Assembly (NCBI RefSeq): GCF_000014125.1
Contig: NC_008593.1
Span: 2,294,001-2,358,000, forward strand
Direction of reading: 5' to 3'
Source: Clostridium novyi NT
GTDB taxonomy: Bacteria; Bacillota; Clostridia; Clostridiales; Clostridiaceae
DNA: 64,000 nucleotides
This document shows, one piece after another, positions 1-9,256 of this stretch (position 1 is its first letter; each line of letters starts with the position of its first letter). Position numbers and translations under genes: made by a program. The notes under the pieces were generated by a model. It saw only the letters and a program-made list of their open reading frames with translations, made no database searches and was not told the origin of the DNA.

Positions 1-774
1 TGGTATAAGACCAACTGATAATAATAAAGTATCACATGGGATATATTCTTCAGTTTCTTTTATAGGTCTTCTGTTTTCGTCTACTTGAGCTATGCTAACT
101 CCTTCTAATCTATCTTTACCTTTTATGTTAGTTACAGTATGAGCTAATTTTAGTGGTATTCCAAAGTCATCTAAGCATTGAACGATGTTTCTCTTAAGAC
201 CACCTGAGTATGGCATAAGTTCAACAACTGCTTTAACTTTAGCACCTTCTAAAGTCATTCTTCTTGCCATTATAAGACCGATATCTCCTGATCCTAAGAT
301 AACAACTTCTTTTCCTGGCATGAATCCATCTATGTTAACAAATTTTTGAGCTGCACCAGCTGAGTATATACCAGCACATCTGCTTCCTGGTATGTTTATT
401 GCTCCTCTTGGTCTTTCACGACAACCCATAGCTAAGATTATAGCTTTAGCTTTTATTTCTATTAATCCGTCTTCTTCATTAACTGCTGTTATAACTTTAT
501 CTTTGCTTACATCTATAACCATAGTGTTTAATTTGTATGGTATTTCCATTTCTTTTACTTTATCAGCAAATCTTTGAGCATATTCTGGACCTGTAAGTTC
601 TTCTTTAAAAGTGTGTAATCCGAATCCATTATGGATACATTGATTTAATATTCCTCCAAGACAAGTATCTCTTTCTAAGATTAAGATATCTTGAACGCCC
701 TCTTCTCTTGCTCCTATAGCAGCTGCAAGACCGGCAGGACCACCACCTATAATTACTACATCATGTTCTCTCAT
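1..774 (-). CDS. NAD(P)/FAD-dependent oxidoreductase, C-terminus beyond the window
   Basis: 258 codons are present, running off the left edge, so the C-terminus is missing. The N-terminus carries an FAD-binding GGGPAG loop at residues 10-15, followed by two cysteines (C38 and C46, in ERDTCLGG and ILNQC) typical of the oxidoreductase that accompanies clostridial GlpA-like dehydrogenases. A second dinucleotide fold appears later as VILGSGDIG. It lies 50 bp downstream of the GlpA-like gene on the same strand, so it is probably the second subunit of a membrane-associated glycerol-3-phosphate oxidising system. The start is the ATG at 774. Family assignment is firm; the exact electron acceptor is inferred. 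Confidence 0.85.
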   Translation of the reverse strand, partial: MREHDVVIIGGGPAGLAAAIGAREEGVQDILILERDTCLGGILNQCIHNGFGLHTFKEELTGPEYAQRFADKVKEMEIPYKLNTMVIDVSKDKVITAVNEEDGLIEIKAKAIILAMGCRERPRGAINIPGSRCAGIYSAGAAQKFVNIDGFMPGKEVVILGSGDIGLIMARRMTLEGAKVKAVVELMPYSGGLKRNIVQCLDDFGIPLKLAHTVTNIKGKDRLEGVSIAQVDENRRPIKETEEYIPCDTLLLSVGLIP

Positions 775-824
775 TTTTCAATCCCCCAAACTTTATAAAT
801 ATGTTTTATGAGTTATTTGTAACA

Positions 825-2258
825 TTAGATTTCTTTGTCCTCTCCAATTAATAAGTTTGATTTTCCACCAAACTTAGTTACTTCTGTTTCTGGTATACCT
901 AGTTCTTTTGATAGAAGTGCAACTATTTTTGTAGAACAGAATCCTGATTGACATTTACCCATGCCAGCTCTTGTTCTTCTCTTAATTCCATCTAAGTCTT
1001 TAGCTCCTAGTGGTCTTCTGATAGCATTTAATATTTCACCTTCAGTAACAGTTTCACATCTACATACTATCTTTCCATAGCTTGGGTCTTTAGCTATAAG
1101 TTCTTTTCTTTCTTCGTTTGTCATTTCTCTGAATTTAGGAATACCTTCTCTAATTGGGTTAAACTTATCGTTTTTAGCTGGTGATAATTTTTCTACAACT
1201 ATACCTTCAACCATTTCAGCTATTGCTGGAGCACTTGAAAGTCCTGGTGATTCAATACCAGCTACATTTATAAAGCCTGGAACGTCTTCAGCTTCTCCTA
1301 TGATAAAATCGTTTACTGTATCATGTGATCTTAGTCCTGAGAATGAAGTAATAACTTGTCTCATAGGAATTTGTTTGAATGTCTTTTTAGCTCTATTTAA
1401 GATATCATCTATTCCTTCTTGAGTTGTATCTACATCAGTCTTGTCCTCTACGTCAACTGCGTTTGGTCCTATAAGTAAGTTTCCATCTACAGTTGGAGTT
1501 ACAAGTACCCCTTTACCCATTTTAGTTGGTAATTGGAATAATGTTTTTGTTGCCATTGCTCCTGCAGTTTTATCAAATAGGCAGTATTCACCTTTTCTTG
1601 CTATGATTTCGATTTTGTTTTTGCTAACCATATTATTTAAATCATCTGAGAATAATCCAGCAGCATTGATTACTAAGTTAGTTTCAACATTTCCCTTGCT
1701 TGTTTCAAGTGTGAAACCATTTTCTTTTTTAACTACATTTTTAACTTCTGTTTCAAATTTAAATTCTACTCCATTAGTGTATGCGTTTTCAGCCATTGCT
1801 ATAGTCATTTCGTAAGGACATACGATTCCACCAGTTGGAACATATAAAGCTCCTACTACATCATCATTTACGTTTGGTTCCATTTCTAAAATTCTTTCTT
1901 TTCCTATGATTTCAAGGTTTGGAACTCCATTTTTTTGTCCTTTTTCAAGTAACTTTTGTAGTCCTTCTTTTTCTGATTCATCAAAGCATAATACCAATGA
2001 ACCATTTCTTTTAAATGGGAAATCAAGTTCTTCAACTAGCTTGTCAAACATTTCATTTCCTCTAACATTTAATTTAGCTTTTAATGTACCTGGTGTTGCA
2101 TCATGTCCACCATGAACTATACCACTATTCGCCTTTGAAGTACCTGTTGCTACGTCTGGTCCTTTTTCTAGAACACATACTTTTAAATTGTACTTAGATA
2201 ATTCTCTTGCAATGCTGCAGCCTATAACACCTGCACCAACAATTGTAACATCAAACAT
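825..2258 (-). CDS. GlpA-like FAD-dependent glycerol-3-phosphate dehydrogenase with C-terminal [2Fe-2S] domain
   Basis: 477 residues. The FAD-binding GAGVIG loop is at residues 8-13, with a DAO-type oxidoreductase fold over about 1-370. A BFD-like [2Fe-2S] domain follows, with Cys 399, 401, 436 and 441 (CRC and KCQSGFC). This arrangement matches anaerobic GlpA-type enzymes that oxidise sn-glycerol-3-phosphate to dihydroxyacetone phosphate. The start has an AGGAGGAGG ribosome site directly after the GlpP-type leader terminator, and glpP is the next gene upstream, which supports glycerol-3-phosphate as substrate. A general FAD-dependent amino/hydroxy acid oxidase is the alternative. Confidence 0.85.
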   Translation of the reverse strand: MFDVTIVGAGVIGCSIARELSKYNLKVCVLEKGPDVATGTSKANSGIVHGGHDATPGTLKAKLNVRGNEMFDKLVEELDFPFKRNGSLVLCFDESEKEGLQKLLEKGQKNGVPNLEIIGKERILEMEPNVNDDVVGALYVPTGGIVCPYEMTIAMAENAYTNGVEFKFETEVKNVVKKENGFTLETSKGNVETNLVINAAGLFSDDLNNMVSKNKIEIIARKGEYCLFDKTAGAMATKTLFQLPTKMGKGVLVTPTVDGNLLIGPNAVDVEDKTDVDTTQEGIDDILNRAKKTFKQIPMRQVITSFSGLRSHDTVNDFIIGEAEDVPGFINVAGIESPGLSSAPAIAEMVEGIVVEKLSPAKNDKFNPIREGIPKFREMTNEERKELIAKDPSYGKIVCRCETVTEGEILNAIRRPLGAKDLDGIKRRTRAGMGKCQSGFCSTKIVALLSKELGIPETEVTKFGGKSNLLIGEDKEI

Positions 2259-2273
2259 ATTATACCTCCTCCT

Positions 2274-2363
2274 CTAAACAAAAAAGCCGTAATTTAAAGG
2301 TTTACTATATATCAATAGCAAGTACTACTATTAATTATAAAGTATTACCCTAAAATTACGGCT
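2274..2363 (-). terminator. GlpP-controlled leader terminator of the glycerol-3-phosphate operon
   Basis: On the minus strand an 11-bp perfect inverted repeat (AGCCGTAATTT at 2285-2295 against 2353-2363) encloses a 57-nt loop and is followed by TTTTTTGTTT just before the ribosome site of the dehydrogenase gene. A leader terminator in this position, with glpP next door, is the known arrangement for glpD leaders, where GlpP bound to glycerol-3-phosphate allows read-through. The role of GlpP here is inferred from that precedent. Confidence 0.75.
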
Positions 2364-2403
2364 CTCTGAACTGTGCCTTTTTCGTATTATTTTTTATACC
2401 TTT

Positions 2404-2431
2404 ATTATAGCATCTAAGCATATTTTGTCAA
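2404..2431 (-). promoter_or_regulatory. Sigma-A promoter of the glycerol-3-phosphate operon
   Basis: Perfect consensus boxes on the minus strand: TTGACA (2426-2431), 16-bp spacer, TATAAT (2404-2409). Transcription would start near 2397, giving a leader of about 138 nt that contains the terminator before the dehydrogenase start at 2258. Confidence 0.8.
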
Positions 2432-2489
2432 CTTAAATATTTTATTTATCATATTTTTTGCAAATTTCATAATATTTTGTAAATTGTGG

Positions 2490-3056
2490 TTACATATGCC
2501 ATATAATTTCTTTACTGGTTGATACTCCCAACGCACCAGCCTTTAAGCTTTCTATTACATCTTCCTTGTCATTTATTAGTCCTCCAGCTATTACAGGTAC
2601 TTTCACCTGACTTTTAACTTGTTTTATGATCTTAGGCATTACCCCTGGTAGAATTTCCATAGCATTAGGTCTAATTGAATTAATAGATGTAATTCCTGTT
2701 TCTAAAGATAAATTATCAATTATAAACAATCTTTGAATTGTAAAAAGCTCTAATTCTTTGGCGATTTTTGTCAAACTTGATTTCGTTGTGATTATACCGT
2801 CCGGTTTTACCTTTTCTTGTATATGGTGTAAGGCATACTTGTCTCTAGCAAAGCCTTCCATAAGGTCAATATGTACATATATGCTTTTCCCAGATGCCTT
2901 AACCTTTTCTACAAGCTCTTTAATATTACATATATTCCCCTTTAGTAAGAAAATAACTTCACATGGAGATTTTATAGCCCGATCCAACTTATTCAAATCT
3001 TTAACAGCAGCAATTATAGGATTTAAACTTAACTTGTCATAAAATTGGTTTCTCAT
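2490..3056 (-). CDS. glpP: Glycerol-3-phosphate-responsive antiterminator
   Basis: 188 residues, full length for GlpP. The protein is a TIM-barrel-like fold with the family's signature stretches IYVHIDLMEGFARDKYAL, PDGIITTKSSL, EILPGVMPKII and PVIAGGLI. In Bacillus, GlpP bound to glycerol-3-phosphate stabilises glp mRNA and prevents leader termination. Here it lies 90 bp upstream of the dehydrogenase promoter on the same strand, and a fitting terminator sits in that leader. The start ATG at 3056 follows a GGAGAG ribosome site. Confidence 0.93.
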   Translation of the reverse strand: MRNQFYDKLSLNPIIAAVKDLNKLDRAIKSPCEVIFLLKGNICNIKELVEKVKASGKSIYVHIDLMEGFARDKYALHHIQEKVKPDGIITTKSSLTKIAKELELFTIQRLFIIDNLSLETGITSINSIRPNAMEILPGVMPKIIKQVKSQVKVPVIAGGLINDKEDVIESLKAGALGVSTSKEIIWHM

Positions 3057-3334
3057 AATTCGTCACTCTCCATCTATTAATTTAAAATAAAATCATATAT
3101 ATATCTGTGATTACCTAACATTTACGTTTATTAGAGCTTGTATAATTTAATTTATATAGCTAACTTCATTCATCTATATATTACAAGATAAATTATATCA
3201 ATTACAAGAATTTTTCTCAACCTTATTCTTCTTTTTATTGAAAATATAACCAAATCATAAAATTTACTTATTATTTAATTTGCATTATTATATATATGTT
3301 TTTATTTATAAAATTATATCTTTTAAAAAAATTT

Positions 3335-3847
3335 TTACTTGTTTTTACTGTTCGCATAGTATTCCATGCATTTATCATAAAATTCTTGTGATAATTCTTG
3401 AGACTCAAATGATCTTTTAGGTATTAAATTAACTTCAAATCCACCTAAAAAGATATAAATGTTATCTTTATCTTCCTTTATGTCCCTTACACTTTTCCAA
3501 GTGCGCATTTGATTTTTTATTTCGCTAACTTCTTTTATTCCCTTATTGTATAACTCAAAAGTGCGCTTTCCTAGTATATCTTGTCTCTTTGCTGCTGATC
3601 TATTAACTTGCAACTTTATCATATATATAAGAAATAAATCTCCCAATGCACCTATTACCACGGTCATTATAGCAGTACTAATAATAGATTTTTTAAGCAT
3701 AATCATAACTATTAAAACAGTTATAGGCATGCTTAACATATTTAATATAAAGCTACGAGTAAACTTAGGCATATGCTTTATTAAATACTTGTTATAATTC
3801 CAATAATCATTTTTGTTAATATCCACTTCTACGTTCACGTCAATCAC
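3335..3847 (-). CDS. YcxB-like small membrane protein
   Basis: 170 residues. Two adjacent hydrophobic segments lie at about 31-72 (FILNMLSMPITVLIVMIML and the following stretch up to LGDLFLIYMI). A cytoplasmic C-terminal half follows, with the pattern WKSVRDIKEDKDNIYIFLGGFEVNLIPKRSF, which resembles the YcxB-like C-terminal domain (pfam YcxB). The molecular function of this family is unknown. It stands alone between glpP and pepP, with AT-rich gaps of about 280 and 250 bp; in the upstream-side gap (3057-3334) I see no further gene. Confidence 0.7.
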   Translation of the reverse strand: MIDVNVEVDINKNDYWNYNKYLIKHMPKFTRSFILNMLSMPITVLIVMIMLKKSIISTAIMTVVIGALGDLFLIYMIKLQVNRSAAKRQDILGKRTFELYNKGIKEVSEIKNQMRTWKSVRDIKEDKDNIYIFLGGFEVNLIPKRSFESQELSQEFYDKCMEYYANSKNK

Positions 3848-3953
3848 TCCTAAATATTGTTAATTATATTATTTTATTATTACTAATATTATTCTATATA
3901 GTTTGAAAAATTCCTTTATAAAAATTTTTCGAATAGTCTTTATATAAAAAAAA

Positions 3954-3991
3954 ATGAGTGTAAAGTAATTTAAAATTACAATATACTCATT
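3954..3991 (-). terminator. Terminator after aminopeptidase P
   Basis: A hairpin with arms ATGAGT...ACTCAT is followed on the minus strand by a run of nine T (complement of 3946-3954). It lies about 110 nt downstream of the pepP stop and fits its transcription end. Confidence 0.7.
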
Positions 3992-4101
3992 ATTTAAACT
4001 TCAATATTTTATGGGTTTTTCTTTATTAACTCTTTATATTACAACTGTTTACAAGTTAAATTTTTCCTTGTATCTTTTATTATTTTATTAAATATAATAT
4101 A

Positions 4102-5352
4102 TTATATTCTATTCTCTTTCATAAATTTTTCTATTTCATCTACTGTTTTAATTATATCTGATGATAAATTTATGCAACCATCTTCAGTAATTAAAAGATC
4201 ATCTTCTATTCTTATACCTATTCCTTCTTCTGGTATATATAATCCAGGTTCATCTGTTATTACCATTCCCGGCTTTAATATTATATCTCTATCTCCAACA
4301 TCATGGGTATCAAGACCTAAGCTATGACTTATACTGTGAAAATAATATTTTGATATCTCATTTTTGTCTTTCATAAGTCCAAGATCTATGCACCCTTCAG
4401 CTAATACATCTTTGGCAATTTCATTTAATTTTAAGTATGGAACTCCAGCTTTTGCTTCTTTTATTATTCTTTCATTAGCCCTTAGAACTACATTATAAAC
4501 TTCTTTTTGTCTTTCAGTGAATTTACCACTTACAGGAAAAGTTCTTGTAATGTCTCCATTGTAATATTGATATTGTGCCCCCAGGTCAAACATTATTAAA
4601 TCATTATCTCCGCACTTTGAATTGTTCTCTGAATAATGAAGTACAGTGGCATTTTTCCCTGATGCTGCTATGGTTTTAAATGCTTTATCACGAACTCCTT
4701 CCGATGTAAGAACATAATCAAAGTATGCTTCTATTTCATATTCCATCATTCCAGGTTTTGCGTGCTTCATCATTTCATATATACCACGTTTTGTAATACC
4801 AATTGCTGTTTTTATCTTTTCAATTTCTTCTACAGTTTTTACAGTTCTAAGTTCACTTATCTCATTATATATATTTTTTATAGTAAAGTATGGATATCTT
4901 TCTTTTACTTCTTTAGCAAAGTTTTGTGCATATGTATATGATATACCCCACTCTTGACGTTCTAAATCCAAATAAAGTTTATCATATCCATATCTTGAAA
5001 CTAACTCTCCTATAAAATCATTAAATCCCTTTGTATAATCTATATTCTGAACTCCTGAAATTTCTATAGCTTCATTAACTTTAAGTTTTTCCCCAACCCA
5101 TCTTGCCATTACTGGATCTTCTTCTTCAATAAATAAAATCTCATTAACATTATTATTTCTCTTTGTCATCACAATAATTATGTTTTCTCTATCTATACCT
5201 GTTAAATAATAAAAATTTCTATTAGGTGTAAAAGGATATGTTTCATCTGCTGACTTATATGGCGCTCTTCCTGCGAATATTACCATAATAGAATTATCTT
5301 CTAGTTTTTCACTTAATCTTTTTCTATTTTTCATAAAAAATTCTTTGTTCAT
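4102..5352 (-). CDS. pepP: Xaa-Pro aminopeptidase (M24B, AMP_N domain)
   Basis: 416 residues. The N-terminal AMP_N domain covers about 1-130 and the pita-bread M24 catalytic domain about 160-410. Metal ligands are visible as Asp in MFDLGAQ, Asp in NGDITRTF, His in [12 protein letters not shown], Glu in TDEPGLY and Glu in IRIEDD. It removes an N-terminal residue preceding proline in the cytosol. A GTG nine bases upstream (5361) is in frame but lies inside the GGGGTG ribosome site, so I chose the ATG at 5352, with 6-7 nt spacing. It is monocistronic by its surroundings. Confidence 0.9.
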   Translation of the reverse strand: MNKEFFMKNRKRLSEKLEDNSIMVIFAGRAPYKSADETYPFTPNRNFYYLTGIDRENIIIVMTKRNNNVNEILFIEEEDPVMARWVGEKLKVNEAIEISGVQNIDYTKGFNDFIGELVSRYGYDKLYLDLERQEWGISYTYAQNFAKEVKERYPYFTIKNIYNEISELRTVKTVEEIEKIKTAIGITKRGIYEMMKHAKPGMMEYEIEAYFDYVLTSEGVRDKAFKTIAASGKNATVLHYSENNSKCGDNDLIMFDLGAQYQYYNGDITRTFPVSGKFTERQKEVYNVVLRANERIIKEAKAGVPYLKLNEIAKDVLAEGCIDLGLMKDKNEISKYYFHSISHSLGLDTHDVGDRDIILKPGMVITDEPGLYIPEEGIGIRIEDDLLITEDGCINLSSDIIKTVDEIEKFMKENRI

Positions 5353-5493
5353 AATAATCACCCCAATTTAATATTTATACCACATAAAAACACATATTCT
5401 TATTATATATGTTTTATAGCACCATATTCTATTATAGGTTATAATAAATATAATTTATACTTTGATTCACATAAAAATCAGGAGGTATTCATT

Positions 5494-6201
5494 ATGAAAA
5501 TTGATCTAATCATTTCAGCTAGTGATATTAAAGAAGAAAAAATTAAAAATAAGACCGTTGTTGTAATTGATATTTTAAGAGCTACATCTGTTATAGTAAC
5601 TGCATTAAACAATGGCTGCAATGAAGTAATACCAGTGCTTGAAGTAGAAGATGCAATGAAAATTGTAAAAGATAATAGAAAAAAATACATATTAGGCGGG
5701 GAAAGAAACGCATTAAAAATAGAAGGATTTGATTTTTCTAACTCACCTCTAGACTATACAAAGGATGTTGTAAAAGATAAAACATTAGTTATGACAACAA
5801 CCAACGGAACTAGAGCAATTCACGGTGCTATGAGCGCTAAAAACATTTTAATAGGTGCTATGATAAACGCTAGGTCTATAGCAAATAAAGTTTTAGAACT
5901 TGATAATGATTTAATAATTATAAACTCAGGTACAAACGGGGAATTTTCTATAGATGATTTTGTTTGTGCAGGTTACATTATAGACTGCATTTTAAAAAAT
6001 AGAGATGCTGAATTATCTGATATTGCAATAACAGCTCATTATGTATACTCAGAAAATAAAGATATTCATTCTTTTGTACATAAGGCAAAACATTATAATA
6101 TATTATCTAACTTAGGACTTAAAGATGATATAAATTATTGTTGCTCAAAGGATATAGTAGATATAGTTCCAGAATTTCATTATCCAAAAATAACAAAATA
6201 A
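5494..6201 (+). CDS. comB: ComB family, probable 2-phosphosulfolactate phosphatase
   Basis: 235 residues, full family length. Conserved ComB stretches are [17 protein letters not shown] near the N-terminus, YILGGERNA, and TTTNGTRAI in the middle. Archaeal ComB hydrolyses 2-phosphosulfolactate in coenzyme M synthesis; many clostridia carry homologues without an obvious coenzyme M pathway, so the substrate here is uncertain. The AGGAGGT ribosome site is at 5481-5487. It faces pepP on the opposite strand and ends at a bidirectional terminator shared with the cold-shock gene. Confidence 0.8.
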   Translation: MKIDLIISASDIKEEKIKNKTVVVIDILRATSVIVTALNNGCNEVIPVLEVEDAMKIVKDNRKKYILGGERNALKIEGFDFSNSPLDYTKDVVKDKTLVMTTTNGTRAIHGAMSAKNILIGAMINARSIANKVLELDNDLIIINSGTNGEFSIDDFVCAGYIIDCILKNRDAELSDIAITAHYVYSENKDIHSFVHKAKHYNILSNLGLKDDINYCCSKDIVDIVPEFHYPKITK

Positions 6202-6210
6202 AATAACAAA

Positions 6211-6236
6211 AGTGGTATTCATAAATGAATACCACT
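6211..6236. terminator. Bidirectional terminator between comB and the cold-shock gene
   Basis: A perfect 12-bp hairpin (AGTGGTATTCAT, 2-nt loop) lies between two convergent genes. T-rich tracts follow on the plus side (CTTTATTT) and on the minus side (TTTGTTATTTT). Confidence 0.8.
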
Positions 6237-6276
6237 CTTTATTTAACGTATTTAAAACAATCTATTTAAATACAAA

Positions 6277-6477
6277 TTATAGTTTAACTACGTTAGCAGC
6301 TTGAGGTCCTCTAGCTCCTTCAGTTACTTCGAATTCAACTTTTTGTCCTTCTTCTAAAGTTTTGAATCCTTCTCCTTGGATTGCTGAGAAATGTACGAAT
6401 ACGTCATCTTCTCCTTCTACGGAAATAAATCCGAATCCTTTTTCTGCGTTAAACCATTTAACTATTCCTGTTTTCAT
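6277..6477 (-). CDS. Cold-shock protein, CspA/CspB family
   Basis: 66 residues, a single cold-shock domain. RNP1 (KGFGFI, residues 13-18) and RNP2 (VFVHF, 26-30) are intact. It binds single-stranded nucleic acid and acts as an RNA chaperone. The ribosome site AGGAGG lies 7 nt from the ATG. The upstream non-coding region is unusually long (see the leader feature), as expected for csp genes controlled at the level of mRNA structure, but longer than the usual 150-200 nt. Confidence 0.95.
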   Translation of the reverse strand: MKTGIVKWFNAEKGFGFISVEGEDDVFVHFSAIQGEGFKTLEEGQKVEFEVTEGARGPQAANVVKL

Positions 6478-6952
6478 TAAAAAATCCTCCTAAAAAAAAA
6501 TTTCCTTAAAATATATGAACATAGATTTTTGCCTTAAGGCAATGCCAAACATTACGATATACAAAAATCAATGAACAAGCTAGTTTATACTGTCTTTTAC
6601 AACACCATTATAGCTATCATAAAAAACTAAGCCTTATTAATCTTTTAATTAAGACCAGAAGAACAAATTCTTATAACCTAACTGAATTAAATATATACCC
6701 TTTGATTTATAAAACAAGAATATCGGCTTACAACTTAACAATCCATCTTAAACATTGCTAAACTTACCTAAAAGTAAACTTACCTAATCATAGGAGGATT
6801 AGTATTAATTTTCAAAGCCCATAATACAGTCAGTCGTCTATTTTAATTAGCAAAAACAAGCTAATATTATAACTTAATATTAATCTTCTTCTTATTTAGC
6901 TTATCATATTTTACGTTAAATTAATGGTATCATATATAACTTTTATTGTCAA
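6478..6952 (-). promoter_or_regulatory. Promoter and long untranslated leader of the cold-shock gene
   Basis: The nearest good promoter on the minus strand is TTGACA (6947-6952), 17 bp, TACCAT (6924-6929) with an extended TGn. This would give a leader of about 440 nt. No open frame longer than a few codons was seen in it. It holds a 12-bp direct repeat (6759-6770 and 6775-6786), a small hairpin with arms 6784-6789/6797-6802, and the palindrome TGCCTTAAGGCA (6530-6541) near the start codon. The rest of the gap up to 7061 shows nothing else. A nearer weak promoter cannot be excluded. Confidence 0.5.
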
Positions 6953-7061
6953 TAAACATATGTATTATTGAATTTAAGCAATTAAGTTATTTATATTATT
7001 ATGTTTTCCAACTTTTCCTTTAATATTCGTATTTTTTTAGTTTATTTAGAAATATTAATGG

Positions 7062-7229
7062 TTATATCTTTCCCTCTTTTAATAACTTTATGACATTTTC
7101 CATAAATTCAACTCTTCCTCTAACTTCCTCATAATCCATATAATTCTGTCCATATTGATACTTCATACTTTCTAAAAATTCTTTTAATTCTTCTTCTTTT
7201 AAAAGTATCATTGTTTCTCTATCTGCCAC
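7062..7229 (-). CDS. Small acidic protein of unknown function
   Basis: 55 codons from a GTG start with a GGGGTG ribosome site 7 nt upstream; stop TAA at 7062-7064. The product is charged and helical (stretches ILLKEEELKEFLESM and EEVRGRVEFMENVIKLLKEGK) with no Cys, signal peptide or membrane segment. I do not recognise a family. It is followed only by AT-rich DNA and lies upstream of the cold-shock leader on the same strand. The ribosome site and continuous coding bias support a real gene. Confidence 0.55.
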   Translation of the reverse strand: MADRETMILLKEEELKEFLESMKYQYGQNYMDYEEVRGRVEFMENVIKLLKEGKI

Positions 7230-7320
7230 TATTATTCACCCCTGTTAATTTTATAACTTTATATTATTTATTTAACCCTAATTAATGTCCGTAAAGTTGT
7301 TTTTAGATATTTTTTACTTT

Positions 7321-7476
7321 TTAATTTCCATTTTTCTTTCCAACAATAACATCATAAAGAAATACCATAGCAGAAACTACTAATAATAAATTTATTAATC
7401 TTCCTCCTATTTTAAATATAAGTCCGAGAACCCAAAAGAAAACCACTATTGCACCTATCCAATGCAATACTTTCAT
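7321..7476 (-). CDS. Lmo0937-type small membrane protein
   Basis: 51 residues with an AAGGAGGG ribosome site 8 nt before the ATG. Two hydrophobic segments (about residues 7-22 and 28-44) are separated by FKIGGRLIN, the layout of the lmo0937 family of tiny bilayer proteins found in Firmicutes. Function unknown; relatives are often stress or envelope associated. It reads in the same direction as the 55-codon gene that starts 91 bp downstream. Confidence 0.7.
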   Translation of the reverse strand: MKVLHWIGAIVVFFWVLGLIFKIGGRLINLLLVVSAMVFLYDVIVGKKNGN

Positions 7477-7632
7477 AAAAATCCCTCCTTAAATAAACCT
7501 CTTAAAGTTTAACTCCATTTATTATATTAGAAAAATGAATATTTATTTATATTTTTAATCATGAATAAATACTTCTAATTATCTAATACTATACTTTGTA
7601 ATATTTATATTATATAACAAGGAGGCATTTTT

Positions 7633-7812
7633 ATGAATAATTCAAATAATAAAAACCATATTTCTGGAGTAAAATGTGTTGTTAACAGCTGTAAATATCA
7701 CGCTACTGATAACTGTTGTACTGCTAGAGGAATAGAAATAAGATCAAACTGTGATTCACACACTTGTTCTTCAGAACAAACTGACTGTGCAACATTTGAA
7801 CCTTTAAAGTAA
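7633..7812 (+). CDS. DUF1540 domain protein (small Cys-rich)
   Basis: 59 residues. The sequence ISGVKCVVNSCKYHATDNCC, followed by CDSHTCSSEQTDCATF, holds the conserved DUF1540 cysteines (C15, C20, C28, C29 and later C40, C45, C52), consistent with a small metal-binding fold. An AAGGAGG ribosome site precedes the ATG. Function is unknown; clostridial DUF1540 proteins are usually 50-60 residues and often in two copies per protein, here one. A clear terminator follows. Confidence 0.8.
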   Translation: MNNSNNKNHISGVKCVVNSCKYHATDNCCTARGIEIRSNCDSHTCSSEQTDCATFEPLK

Positions 7813-7822
7813 CCTCTAAAAT

Positions 7823-7861
7823 AAATGATGCAAGATAATCTAAGACTATCTCGCATCATTT
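7823..7861 (+). terminator. Terminator after the DUF1540 gene
   Basis: The stem AAATGATGCaAGATA / TATCTcGCATCATTT (one internal mismatch) closes on a 9-nt loop just after the stop codon. The T-tract is short, so termination is likely but not certain. Confidence 0.6.
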
Positions 7862-7923
7862 ATTGCCCTATATAATACTTTATTTTTATGTATATATTAT
7901 TATATGTAGATATATTTTCTATA

Positions 7924-8418
7924 TTAAATATATCTTAAAATTTGATTTATGCACTTATCAATATCCGTATTTATTATTTCGTAATCACAATAATTTTTAT
8001 ATAAATCATATCTTTCTTCGTACAATTTATATATTTTACCAACACCATCTTTAAGTAATGGTCTACTTTTAACATCTACATCACTACATATATCTTCTAT
8101 TGGTCTATTTATAAAAAATATTGTCCCCTTTTCTTTTAATGAATCTATATTTTGTTTCCTTTTAATTGCCCCACCGCCAGTTGATATAACTTTCGGTATA
8201 CAAGATGAAACTTCTTTTATAGACTTACTTTCTATATCTCTAAAAAATTCTTCTCCATTTTCAAAAATTTCGTTTATGGACTTTCCTGTACTATTAACTA
8301 TATACTCGTCAACATCACAAAAATCACATTTTAATATTTCTGAAAGTTTTTTTCCTATTGTAGTTTTTCCACAACCAGGCATACCTATTAAAACTATATT
8401 TTTAGTTAATTCTTTCAT
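7924..8418 (-). CDS. aroK: Shikimate kinase
   Basis: 164 residues. The Walker A loop GMPGCGKTT (Lys18) and the shikimate-binding DVDEYI, FRDIE and STGGGA motifs are all present, and Arg in KSRPLL sits in the lid. It phosphorylates shikimate at the 3-OH with ATP. It is the last gene of the eight-gene aromatic operon, 14 bp after aroE. No strong terminator is visible directly after it. Confidence 0.93.
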   Translation of the reverse strand: MKELTKNIVLIGMPGCGKTTIGKKLSEILKCDFCDVDEYIVNSTGKSINEIFENGEEFFRDIESKSIKEVSSCIPKVISTGGGAIKRKQNIDSLKEKGTIFFINRPIEDICSDVDVKSRPLLKDGVGKIYKLYEERYDLYKNYCDYEIINTDIDKCINQILRYI

Positions 8419-8432
8419 AAAAATATTCCTCT

Positions 8433-9245
8433 CTAAACTAACTTTGAAATACGTTCATATATACTGTCTATAATATGGTCTTGTATTTTTATGTCATTCC
8501 ATAATTCTTCTGCTTTTACTGCTTGCCCCACAAGCATGTATAATCCATTTATAGCTTTTATCCCTTGTTCTTTTGCATACTTCATAATTAATGTTTCTTT
8601 TGGATTATAAATTAAATCTACTACAGCTTTAAATTTTGATACTTCTTCTTTTGTAAGTGGAGATTTAGAAATCTTCGGATACATTCCGCATGGAGTACAG
8701 TTTATTACAACATCTTGGTTTTGTAAGTTTTTTATATCATCATAAGAAATCACTTTAAATTCTTTTAAATCATCTTTTTTGTCACTAACATCCCTAGTTA
8801 CAAAAGTTATTTCTTTTACCTCATTATCTAATATGTATTGTCTTACAGCTTTAGATGCTCCCCCTGTTCCAAGTATCACTACACTTTTATCCTTTACATC
8901 TATATTAAATTTATTTAACATCATTCCAAAACCAAAGTAATCTGTGTTATATCCTTCTGTTTTTCCATTTTTAAAACAAATAGTATTAACAGCACCTATA
9001 TTTTTAGCTTCTTCTGATATATCATCTAAGTATTTGATTATATCAACTTTATATGGAATTGTTACATTTGCCCCTTTTACCTTAAAAGTTTTAAATCCTG
9101 GTATTATACCTGAAACATCATTTTTATCTACTTCAAATAAATGATAGTATCCATCTACTTTTAATTCCTCAAATATTAATGAATGTATCTGCGGTGAAAA
9201 ACTATGTCCTAACTTTTCACCTATAAGTCCATATAATCCCTTCAT
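8433..9245 (-). CDS. aroE: Shikimate dehydrogenase
   Basis: 270 residues. The substrate domain shows GEKLGHSFSPQIHS (residues 9-22) and GANVTIPYK with the catalytic Lys. The NADP domain has VILGTGGASKAV, and the C-terminus holds NGLYMLVGQA. It reduces 3-dehydroshikimate to shikimate. It lies 11 bp after the chorismate mutase gene in the aro operon. Confidence 0.94.
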   Translation of the reverse strand: MKGLYGLIGEKLGHSFSPQIHSLIFEELKVDGYYHLFEVDKNDVSGIIPGFKTFKVKGANVTIPYKVDIIKYLDDISEEAKNIGAVNTICFKNGKTEGYNTDYFGFGMMLNKFNIDVKDKSVVILGTGGASKAVRQYILDNEVKEITFVTRDVSDKKDDLKEFKVISYDDIKNLQNQDVVINCTPCGMYPKISKSPLTKEEVSKFKAVVDLIYNPKETLIMKYAKEQGIKAINGLYMLVGQAVKAEELWNDIKIQDHIIDSIYERISKLV

Positions 9246-9256
9246 ATTATATACCC

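Noticed and set aside
1441..1815. Long open frame antisense to the glycerol-3-phosphate dehydrogenase gene
   Set aside because: No ribosome site, composition mirrors the coding strand, and the opposing gene is a clear full-length family member.
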